This document shows, piece after piece, positions 1 to 5,297 of a stretch of 5,297 bases of DNA. Source of the DNA: Thermoplasmata archaeon (lineage in GTDB: Archaea; Thermoplasmatota; Penumbrarchaeia; Penumbrarchaeales; Penumbrarchaeaceae); contig JAGLEG010000137.1 of assembly GCA_023145185.1 (NCBI GenBank), positions 1 to 5,297 on the forward strand, written 5' to 3'. Below the pieces are notes generated by a model. It was not told the origin of the DNA. It ran no database searches and worked only from the letters and a program-made list of their open reading frames with translations. Positions within the stretch are counted from its first letter, which is position 1; each line of letters begins with the position of its first letter. A program made the position numbers and the translations under genes.

Positions 1-1
1 C

Positions 2-1150
2 CGACCGACGGGAACCGGCGCGAGCCTCATGAACACCACCAATGCAACGATAGAAGATGTTGAGTTCATCCTCGAACAGGATTCCATCGGATTGAAGAAT
101 GGAGGCTGCAACAACATCTCGATCAACAACACAATTTTCAAGGACATAGGGCCGTTTGCAATAGGGATAGAATCCACAGCCACAAGAGATATGATCATCA
201 AAAACAGTACGTTCACTATCCAGAACGACGGGTCAAAGGGGGTCGCTCTGGAGATATCCAGTATAACGCTGATAAAGGAGAACATATTCGATAACAGCGC
301 CAATATCTCCGTATCACTCTCTTCCATTTCTGCGAATGGGCTGAATATATCGCAAAATTATTTTACACTCACGGGAGAGATGGCGACGGGAATGGAGCTT
401 GTTGCGGGGACCGGTTCCCAGATCACCAATAATCAGATCATCGCAAAAGGCCTCAGTTCAAGCGGATTGGTGCTCCTTTCAGAAACCTCCATGAAAATCT
501 TCCAAAACCTGATATATGCAGATGGGAACCGATCCACCGGAGGCATGTTCGACGCGTCCGGCCTGGCCTCTGGCAATGTTATTACGACCACGGGCCACAT
601 GTCCACGGGAGCCGTGACAGAGGGAAGGAACATGACCATCAGAGGGGGGCGATTTGATGTGGATGGAGAAAACAGCACGGGCATGATGGTCCTCCACTCC
701 GAGAACCTGACCGTTCATGAGGTGGAGTTCAGTGTCGATGGGAAAAACGGAACTGCCATCTCCTCAATGGGCTTTGGCTCAACGTTCACGCTCTCGAACC
801 TGGACCTGGATCTGGGATCTGCCGGAAGGAACGGACTTCTCATCATGGACATAGGAGTGGTCGCGAAAGTGAACAGATGCGAGATCGTTTCCCTCTCTGA
901 TGAACCAGCCCTGATGTTGACAGGAAATGAGGTCCTGATCACCAATACGAACATAACCGCAGACGTGGGGATCTCCGCCCACGACCTTAACTTGGGCCTC
1001 ATCCTCGACACCAGGATAACCTCCTGGACATCCATCAATGCAACGAGGTCCATGATAGAGGTCCACGGGAGCGACATCTCATCCACGCTGGTCGCAGGTG
1101 AGGACTCCTTTATCAGGTCCGTGGATTCCATCATAAGGTTGGTCAACGTG
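2..1150 (+). repeat. Parallel beta-helix coil repeats, ~25 residues (75 nt) each
   Basis: The coils carry a small residue, usually Gly after a Ser/Thr-rich turn, at residues 21, 46, 71, 96, 121, 146, 171, 194, 218, 243, 269 and 294 (numbered from the ATG at 29). The steps are 25, 25, 25, 25, 25, 25, 23, 24, 25, 26 and 25. Typical turns are MATG, SSSG, RSTG, MSTG and NSTG. Each is followed by two or three short hydrophobic strands such as LTVHEVEFSVDG or MTIRGGRFDVDG. A further turn fits before the ATG, at the window edge, so the array continues upstream. Regularity decays after about residue 312, and the helix seems capped near residue 375. The repeat is in protein structure; the DNA copies are too diverged to look like a simple tandem repeat. 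Confidence 0.75.
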
Positions 1151-3565
1151 AGCGAGACTGCGACCCTCTCCGTGGAGTACACCATGGGCATCATGCTCCT
1201 CGACCGGAATGAGGATCCCTTTGAGGGGGTGGAGATCGAGCTCACCCTTGACGACGTACAGTTCTACTCCACACCCCGGTTCGGAGGAGATGACCCGTTG
1301 ACGGCATCGGACGGGAAGATCCCCTATTTCAGGGTGATAAACCGGGTCTACGAAGGCAGGAACACACCCACGTTCAGGACCACCGCTCTCACCGTATTCT
1401 CAAGGGGGACGGCTGACAGGTGGGACGGCACCTACATCATCGATACCTCCTATTCTCACCTGGTACCCTTTACATCTCCCGATATCGACCTGCCAGCCCA
1501 GCCTACCGGTTTCAGGATATTCACGCTAGAGCTCCGTGAGGCTTTCCTGCTGAACTGGGAAAGGAATCAGGACGACACCACCGAGTACCTGATCTACTGG
1601 CACAACAGCTCATCAAGCGGATGGGATGTGATAGGCCGGACCGTGAACAACTCCTTTGAAACAGATGACATGGGCCCTGGCGTTACAGCATATTTCAAGG
1701 TATCCGCATGGGACGGGACCTGGGAGTCCGAGCCATCTCTGCCCGATCTCAACACGACCCTGGACCTGACACCACCTGGAAAGGTCCGCAACCTGGTAGT
1801 TGGGACAACGGCCGAGCACACGATCTCCCTCTCCTGGAGCATGCCCACAACGGAGGATCTTCTGGAGTTCATCATTGAGATGAACCGGTCGGGATCACAC
1901 TCGTCATTCAATGAGGTGCTGAGGGTAACAGGAGACCAGAGAGGTGCGGTGATCACAGGCCTCCTTCCCGGGATCGAATACAGTTTCAGGATCTACGCCA
2001 TCGACGAAAGCATGAACCCATCAGATATGTCAGACCCGATCTCGGTGACCACCCAGCTTCCAAGGGTCGAGATAGTGGTGAATGTGTTCTATGGAATGGG
2101 AGGGCCCATGTCCGGGTTAACCGCGCGTAACGCCACCGTGGACCTCATTGACTTCAACGGGACCATTATCATATCCTCCATGGCAAGCGAGGAAGGGGTC
2201 GTTACCTTCACTACGATCATATCCCAGGCCACCCAGGTGAGGATACTGTCAATGGCGGTTGAGCTGCACAGGGGAGAGGCTGATTTCAGATCTGGATACC
2301 TGGACAATATAACCGAATTCATCCTGCTTACAGGAACCTCAGATGATATGGTGGTGAACCTCACCCTTCACCATTACGAGGTGCCAGGACAGGGCTTTGT
2401 CCGGGTGAGGGTTCAGTATGGAGAAGGGCCCAGAACAGGCTACATGGTGAATGCGATCGTAACCCTTCTTGACGATTCCGAGAACGTTATCGAGACGAAG
2501 CTGTCAGACCCGGAAGGGGAGGCTAACTTCAGGGTCTCGGTCCTTCCCCTCAGGGGATACTTCATTGTGGAACCTCCGGAAATACTTGCGGGGGAGGATG
2601 GAGAGAGATCCGGATACCTCACCGGCTCATCCAATTTCTTCGAACTAACGGTGGAGAACCCCGATTGGGGCTACATTGATGTGTACCTCCCTTACTACGA
2701 GTATAAACCCCCGCCCCTGGACCTCGAGATGATCGTTTTCGGACCGAAAGGGGTTGATGTCCCCCTTATCACATCGATAGTTATCTCCTTCAACCAGCCC
2801 ATGGATGGAGAGAGCGTTAGGAACTCGATCCTGTTCGACCCTCCATTGAAGAACCCCGAATTCGTATGGTCCAACGGGAACATGACATTGACCATCAAAC
2901 ACGGTGGTTTGATCGCCAACACCGAATATCTGATATCGCTCACCACAGGCGCCACGTCCCTTGAGGGGACGACCTTCGCCCCAACTGCCTTGAAGGGGTG
3001 GTCCTTCACCACTGTCGACGTGGTGGATACAGAGGGGGGTAGAACCATTTCCAACGAGATGATAATGGGCATCGTGGGGTTGATAGTGCTGATATTCATC
3101 ATCGTTGCCATCCTGTTCATCACCCGATCCAACAGGAGATCGTACGAGGAGGATCCAGGGCCCGTGGATGATGAGGCGATCTATGAGGATGAGGAGTACG
3201 ACGACGATTACGAGGATGATGCCTTCTACGATGAGTACTCCGACGAGGACGAGGATGGATTGCCCATGGAGGAGGAGAAGTTCGACGAGGATCTGGAAGA
3301 GGAAGAGTTCGGCGAGGAGGAGGAGGAGGAGCTGGAGGAGCTGGACCAGCTGGAGGATGACCTCGACGAGGACCTCGATGAGGAGGAGGAGAGGATGCTG
3401 GAAGAGATCGAGGAGCAGGAGATGTCCGACCTCGAGGAGGGTGATACCGACGGATCAGGAGATCCGTCTAACCTTCGCCGTGGTGTCGACTCAGACCCGG
3501 AAGAGGAGATGATGGAGGAGGAACAGAAGCCTCGGAAGAAGAAGATCAAAAAGAAGAGAAAATAG
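2..3565 (+). CDS. Giant modular surface protein (beta-helix, FN3 x2, Ig-like domains, C-terminal membrane anchor, acidic tail); 5' partial
   Basis: The frame is open to the left edge (nine codons before the first ATG at 29, in the middle of a repeat), so the true start is outside; 1187 codons are visible. Residues are numbered from the ATG at 29. Residues 1 to about 375 are a parallel beta-helix of ~25-residue coils. About 378-485 is a carboxypeptidase-regulatory-like sandwich (LDRNEDPFEGVEIELTL). 488-578 and 581-676 are FN3 domains; the second has the clear TPPGKVRNL start and GLLPGIEYSFRIYAID core. 679-893 is a duplicated beta-sandwich pair. 894-996 resembles Big_5/SbsA Ig domains (SIVISFNQPMDGESV, NTEYLISLTTGA, WSFTTVD). 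1010-1032 is a single membrane helix followed by RSNRR, giving outside-N, inside-C topology by the positive-inside rule. 1039-1166 is an extremely acidic tail, and the last 12 residues are basic. Many N-x-S/T sequons fit a glycosylated exterior. Role inferred: cell-surface adhesion, carbohydrate binding or envelope structure. No catalytic residues were recognised, and no signal peptide is visible because the N terminus is missing. Confidence 0.9.
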   Translation, partial: RPTGTGASLMNTTNATIEDVEFILEQDSIGLKNGGCNNISINNTIFKDIGPFAIGIESTATRDMIIKNSTFTIQNDGSKGVALEISSITLIKENIFDNSANISVSLSSISANGLNISQNYFTLTGEMATGMELVAGTGSQITNNQIIAKGLSSSGLVLLSETSMKIFQNLIYADGNRSTGGMFDASGLASGNVITTTGHMSTGAVTEGRNMTIRGGRFDVDGENSTGMMVLHSENLTVHEVEFSVDGKNGTAISSMGFGSTFTLSNLDLDLGSAGRNGLLIMDIGVVAKVNRCEIVSLSDEPALMLTGNEVLITNTNITADVGISAHDLNLGLILDTRITSWTSINATRSMIEVHGSDISSTLVAGEDSFIRSVDSIIRLVNVSETATLSVEYTMGIMLLDRNEDPFEGVEIELTLDDVQFYSTPRFGGDDPLTASDGKIPYFRVINRVYEGRNTPTFRTTALTVFSRGTADRWDGTYIIDTSYSHLVPFTSPDIDLPAQPTGFRIFTLELREAFLLNWERNQDDTTEYLIYWHNSSSSGWDVIGRTVNNSFETDDMGPGVTAYFKVSAWDGTWESEPSLPDLNTTLDLTPPGKVRNLVVGTTAEHTISLSWSMPTTEDLLEFIIEMNRSGSHSSFNEVLRVTGDQRGAVITGLLPGIEYSFRIYAIDESMNPSDMSDPISVTTQLPRVEIVVNVFYGMGGPMSGLTARNATVDLIDFNGTIIISSMASEEGVVTFTTIISQATQVRILSMAVELHRGEADFRSGYLDNITEFILLTGTSDDMVVNLTLHHYEVPGQGFVRVRVQYGEGPRTGYMVNAIVTLLDDSENVIETKLSDPEGEANFRVSVLPLRGYFIVEPPEILAGEDGERSGYLTGSSNFFELTVENPDWGYIDVYLPYYEYKPPPLDLEMIVFGPKGVDVPLITSIVISFNQPMDGESVRNSILFDPPLKNPEFVWSNGNMTLTIKHGGLIANTEYLISLTTGATSLEGTTFAPTALKGWSFTTVDVVDTEGGRTISNEMIMGIVGLIVLIFIIVAILFITRSNRRSYEEDPGPVDDEAIYEDEEYDDDYEDDAFYDEYSDEDEDGLPMEEEKFDEDLEEEEFGEEEEEELEELDQLEDDLDEDLDEEEERMLEEIEEQEMSDLEEGDTDGSGDPSNLRRGVDSDPEEEMMEEEQKPRKKKIKKKRK
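1490..2056 (+). other. Two tandem fibronectin type III domains within the surface protein
   Basis: The first domain, residues about 488-578, has the pattern LPAQPTGFRI, FLLNWERNQDDTTEYLIYW and GPGVTAYFKVSAWD. The second, about 581-676, has TPPGKVRNLVV, ISLSWSMPTTEDLLEFIIE and GLLPGIEYSFRIYAIDESMN. Both show the conserved Trp of strand B and the Tyr or Phe of the late-strand xYxFRIxAxD motif, as expected for FN3. The linker between them is only a few residues. FN3 modules in extracellular proteins act as spacers or bind carbohydrate or protein partners; which applies here cannot be read from sequence. Confidence 0.8.
2063..2707 (+). repeat. Internal duplication: two ~107-residue beta-sandwich domains
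   Basis: Two consecutive segments, residues about 679-786 and 787-893, align along their length. Shared landmarks are an opening V-x-V-x-x-YG (Tyr 688 and 797), an acidic Glu/Gly strand turn (ASEEGVVTF and DPEGEANF), an RSGYL motif (Arg 754 and 860) and a closing tyrosine strand (HHYEV and PYYEY, Tyr 783 and 890). The offsets of 109, 106 and 107 residues are consistent. The fold is probably an Ig-like or carboxypeptidase-regulatory-like sandwich, judging from the DLIDFNG/TLLDDSE strand followed by an EGxxxF turn. I do not recognise a named family for the RSGYL part. Confidence 0.65.
2708..3016 (+). other. Big_5 / SbsA-like Ig domain of the surface protein
   Basis: Residues about 894-996 show the sequence signature of Big_5-type domains: a PxxTSIVISFNQPMDGESV strand carrying the Phe-x-x-Pro-Met-Asp core, then ILFDPPL, a W-containing strand (FVWSNGNMTLTI), LIANTEYLISLTTGA and the closing WSFTT. 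In other surface proteins this domain sits between the outer modules and the anchor, as here, directly before the membrane helix. It is likely structural. Confidence 0.75.
3056..3124 (+). other. C-terminal transmembrane helix anchoring the surface protein
   Basis: Residues 1010-1032 are an uninterrupted run of Ile, Leu, Val, Met, Gly, Ala and Phe, preceded by an acidic/polar stretch (DTEGGRTISNE) and followed by RSNRR. The arginines just after the helix place the short C-terminal side in the cytoplasm and the ~1000 residues before it outside. It is the only such segment in the visible protein. Confidence 0.9.
3143..3562 (+). other. Acidic low-complexity cytoplasmic tail with basic C-terminal cluster
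   Basis: From residue 1039 to 1166 the tail is dominated by Glu and Asp; by my hand count, 61 of residues 1041-1140 are acidic. It has a Tyr/Asp-rich first part (YDDDYEDDAFYDEY), then a Glu/Leu part (EELEELDQLEDDLDEDLDEE) that could be helical, then a looser segment. The last 12 residues reverse the charge and consist almost only of Lys and Arg. The DNA is correspondingly a long purine-rich tract of GAG, GAT and GAC codons, which creates long open frames on the other strand that are not genes. Function unknown; plausible roles are binding a basic cytoplasmic partner or cations, or self-interaction of the two ends. Confidence 0.85.
3536..3564 (-). terminator. Candidate T-rich terminator of the OPT-PqqD operon
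   Basis: Read on the minus strand, directly after the PqqD-gene stop (3571-3573), comes a pyrimidine tract with runs of four and five T and several TCTTC blocks. Archaeal transcription commonly ends at such T-rich stretches without a hairpin. On the plus strand the same bases encode the Lys/Arg-rich C terminus of the surface protein, so composition alone could explain it. Confidence 0.4.
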
Positions 3566-3570
3566 GACGT

Positions 3571-4125
3571 TCATTTATCATCTGCGTTCTTATCCGTGAT
3601 CTTCATAAGTTCAAGCTTCACCAGGTATGCATAGAACTTGGAAAGCCTTGGATACAGGGGCTCGATCTCCTCCCCGAACTTCCTCTTGACAAGCTCACCG
3701 ATCTTCCTGATATCCCTCACTCCGTTGGATAGTTCCCAGATAGCCCACCCATAGTCGTCCAGGCGTATGCCTCTCTGCATCCTTAGATCCAACCTCTCCG
3801 CCATCTTTTTTCCAAATCCTGACCGATATACAGGCACCTTGAGGAACTCCCCGTCCCTCTCCAAGCCCTTTCTCCGCACGGGAACCATATCCAGAAAGTT
3901 CACCACGTTGGGGTCAATGCCGGCGGCGGACCTCAGAGCCTCGTCCCTATCCTCCTCATCCACCTCTATCTTCCGATCATCCAGATATGACCTGACATCC
4001 CCGATCCGGTCCTTGATGAGCTCTGCGTCGCTCTTTCTCCAGAAAGGTCTCTTTGCCGATCCGGCCCCCTCATTGTCGCCTGAAGGGGGGGCATCCGAGG
4101 TTATCCGCCTCTTCTTCCTCACCAT
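3571..4125 (-). CDS. PqqD-domain protein, translationally coupled to the OPT transporter gene
   Basis: The 184-residue protein starts at the ATG at 4125. Residues about 81-176 match the PqqD fold: an opening VPVRRKG, strands LERDGEFLKVPVYR, the hallmark IRLDDYGWAIWELSNG (Leu-Asp-x-x-Gly-x-x-x-Trp then NG), then helices IRKIGELVKRKFGE and YPRLSKFYAYLVKLELMKI. PqqD itself binds the PqqA peptide and presents it to the radical SAM enzyme PqqE; related folds serve as leader-peptide recognition elements in RiPP pathways. Classical PqqD is about 90 residues, so this protein has an extra, charged, probably helical N-terminal half (residues 1-80) that I do not recognise. No membrane segment or signal peptide is seen, so it is likely cytoplasmic. 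A GTG at 4134 in the same frame would add three residues and overlap the OPT stop by four bases; the ATG is preferred because a nine-base Shine-Dalgarno match lies just before it and covers that GTG. Its actual ligand is unknown. Confidence 0.85.
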   Translation of the reverse strand: MVRKKRRITSDAPPSGDNEGAGSAKRPFWRKSDAELIKDRIGDVRSYLDDRKIEVDEEDRDEALRSAAGIDPNVVNFLDMVPVRRKGLERDGEFLKVPVYRSGFGKKMAERLDLRMQRGIRLDDYGWAIWELSNGVRDIRKIGELVKRKFGEEIEPLYPRLSKFYAYLVKLELMKITDKNADDK

Positions 4126-4136
4126 CTGGATCACCT
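4126..4136 (-). promoter_or_regulatory. Strong Shine-Dalgarno of the PqqD gene, containing the OPT stop codon
   Basis: The minus strand reads AGGTGATCC at 4136-4128, nine contiguous bases complementary to the conserved 3' end of 16S rRNA (GGAUCACCU). It is followed two bases later by the ATG at 4125; measured from the GGTG core the spacer is six bases. The OPT stop TGA (4133-4131) lies inside this element, so ribosomes finishing OPT land on the start site. A weaker AAGGTG at about 4148-4143 could serve the alternative GTG at 4134. Confidence 0.75.
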
Positions 4137-5297
4137 TTTGAACACCTTCGAGAAGATACTCAGTATCTGGGGTGCCTTGAGGTGTGCGATGTCATCCCTG
4201 ATCACGATATAGATTATCAGCAACATCAGGTAGACGAGGCCGAAGATCCCGGGTATGGCCGATGGGTTGGAGATCAATTTGATATCCAATGGACTGATGA
4301 TTATTGCTGCCACAATTACACCTGTGATCGCCTCACCTGCCACAAGCCCGGCAGCGAACAGCAGCCCTACGTTGAAGGTCCTCTCCTTGGCGTCCTTGAT
4401 CTTCGCCTCCACCTGATCCTTTGCAAGGCCAACGGTGTCGTACATCCTGGTCTTCATCACCACGAACCTCTCGGATACCCAGCCGAGCATTCCCCCGATG
4501 AATATGGGCGTTGTAAGCGTGAACGGGAGGTATATCCCGATGGCAACGGCCATCACGGGAAGCTTTGTAAAGATAAGGACCGCAGCAAGGACCATCCCGA
4601 TCCCGAACATGACGTAATTGAACTCGCCGGTGAATATCGCCACCACGGTGGATCCCATGATAACAGCCTGTGGTGCCGGCAGTCCGCTGGGCTTCCCTAT
4701 CACGAAGGCCGATGCAAGCAGGCCCACGATGAAGGGTATCACAATTGCCCCCACAGCCACTCCAATGAACCTTCCCCACTGGATCCTGATGGGCGTTGCA
4801 CCCAGTATCTGTGCGGTCTTGAGCTCCTGCATCGAATCTCCTGCTATGGCGGCACTGCAGCAGACAACGGCGGCAACCAGTATCGTTGCGGTCATGCCCA
4901 TCTCTATGCTCATGGAGGATATGCCGACCATATTCATTCCAAGCAGAACGAACGCCGTGACCATGAGGGTCAATATCGTCACGGACGATATGGGATTGTT
5001 CGATGACCCCACAATGCCGGCCAGATACCCTGCAACTGCCGTGAACAGAAACGTTGCGATGAACATCAGAACGGCGAGGATAGGCGATATCACCACGGAC
5101 TTGGTTATGAAAAGATAGAGCCCTGCCACTGCTATGAAGATCACCACAAGATATACAGGAGAGACGTGGAAATCCCTCTCGGTCCTGATCAGCGCCGGGC
5201 CTCCCTCATCCCCCTTCTTTCCCCGGACGGTCTCCTTGATCGACTGCATCAGCGGTTTCCTCATGGACCACAGGGTGTAGATGCCCCCCGTAAGGAC
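4131..5297 (-). CDS. OPT-family oligopeptide/metal-chelate transporter, C-terminal part (5' partial)
   Basis: The frame is open through the right edge (11 codons before the first in-window ATG at 5264), and the edge sequence (LTGGIYTLWSMRKPLMQSI) is an internal OPT region, so the start is outside. There are 388 residues, against roughly 600-700 for family members. Numbering from the edge, family motifs are GIVGSSNNPISSVTI (94-108), AGDSMQELKTAQILGATP (152-169), LPVMAVAIGIYLPFT (from 246) and the GLVAGEA motif (317-323). About nine hydrophobic segments are visible, near 46-66, 67-93, 104-126, 134-153, 176-199, 215-243, 245-273, 309-333 and 347-366, with a charged cytoplasmic-type loop around 277-307. 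OPT proteins are integral membrane secondary carriers that import small peptides or, in the YSL branch, metal-chelate complexes, driven by ion gradients. The substrate cannot be read from this fragment. The gene runs straight into the PqqD gene and is likely co-transcribed with it. Confidence 0.9.
   Translation of the reverse strand, partial: VLTGGIYTLWSMRKPLMQSIKETVRGKKGDEGGPALIRTERDFHVSPVYLVVIFIAVAGLYLFITKSVVISPILAVLMFIATFLFTAVAGYLAGIVGSSNNPISSVTILTLMVTAFVLLGMNMVGISSMSIEMGMTATILVAAVVCCSAAIAGDSMQELKTAQILGATPIRIQWGRFIGVAVGAIVIPFIVGLLASAFVIGKPSGLPAPQAVIMGSTVVAIFTGEFNYVMFGIGMVLAAVLIFTKLPVMAVAIGIYLPFTLTTPIFIGGMLGWVSERFVVMKTRMYDTVGLAKDQVEAKIKDAKERTFNVGLLFAAGLVAGEAITGVIVAAIIISPLDIKLISNPSAIPGIFGLVYLMLLIIYIVIRDDIAHLKAPQILSIFSKVFKR

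Noticed and set aside
29..31. ATG at 29 as the true start of the surface protein
   Set aside because: The frame is open to the window edge, the upstream codons continue the beta-helix turn pattern, and no signal peptide follows this ATG.
715..1245. 176-codon minus-strand frame opposite the beta-helix
   Set aside because: It lies antisense to regular beta-helix coils whose protein periodicity shows the plus frame is the coding one; its translation has no recognisable fold.
3105..3512. 135-codon plus-strand frame encoding Arg/Ser/Met-rich sequence across the acidic tail
   Set aside because: It is a frame-shifted reading of the same purine-rich tract, without a plausible start context, inside a well-supported gene.
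3226..3549. 107-codon minus-strand frame encoding mostly serine
   Set aside because: It is the reverse complement of the GAG/GAT codons of the acidic tail; the poly-Ser composition follows directly from that.
3143..3562. Purine-rich GAG/GAT tract considered as a microsatellite or non-coding structural repeat
   Set aside because: Codon choice varies (GAG, GAA, GAT, GAC) with interspersed Tyr, Leu and Phe codons and the frame stays open, so it is coding low complexity rather than a simple DNA repeat.
4053..5006. 317-codon open frame on the plus strand opposite the OPT gene
   Set aside because: It is antisense to a strongly supported OPT coding region, and its His/Tyr/Gly/Asp-rich translation has no domain pattern or hydrophobic organisation. 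It is a by-product of OPT codon bias.
5262..5264. ATG at 5264 as the true start of the OPT gene
   Set aside because: The frame continues to the window edge with sequence typical of the middle of OPT proteins, and the resulting protein would lack about half of the family's membrane segments.

Overview
The window holds three protein-coding genes and almost no non-coding DNA. The organism is probably an archaeon, with Thermoplasmatota or a relative as the best guess. This rests on three things: a very long surface protein built from beta-helix, FN3 and Ig-like modules held by one C-terminal membrane helix; frequent AGG (Arg) and ATA (Ile) codons; and an OPT transporter paired with a small PqqD-domain gene. 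The assignment is an inference from style. No marker gene or RNA is present to prove it.

Layout. Positions 2-3565 (+) carry the C-terminal 1187 codons of a giant surface-exposed protein whose start lies left of the window. From N to C it has about 13 or more coils of a right-handed parallel beta-helix with a striking 25-residue period, a carboxypeptidase-regulatory-like beta-sandwich, two FN3 domains, a tandem pair of roughly 107-residue beta-sandwich domains that look like an internal duplication, a Big_5/SbsA-like Ig domain, one transmembrane helix, and a long Asp/Glu-rich cytoplasmic tail ending in a Lys/Arg cluster. After a 5-bp gap, two genes run on the minus strand toward it. Positions 3571-4125 encode a 184-residue protein with a PqqD-type domain. 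Positions 4131-5297 encode the C-terminal 388 residues of an OPT-family (oligopeptide/metal-chelate) transporter whose start lies right of the window.

How they work together. The OPT and PqqD genes are packed as an operon: the OPT stop codon sits inside the Shine-Dalgarno sequence of the PqqD gene, so translation is probably coupled. PqqD domains are known as peptide-binding chaperones or leader-recognition elements, and OPT proteins move peptides or metal chelates. The pair is therefore suggestive of a peptide-handling unit, but no modifying enzyme or precursor peptide is visible here. The surface protein is convergent with this operon and need not be related to it. Its A-rich 3' end, read on the other strand, is a T-rich tract that may terminate the operon transcript.

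No rRNA, tRNA, CRISPR array, insertion sequence or recombinase was seen. The promoters of the two outer genes lie outside the window.
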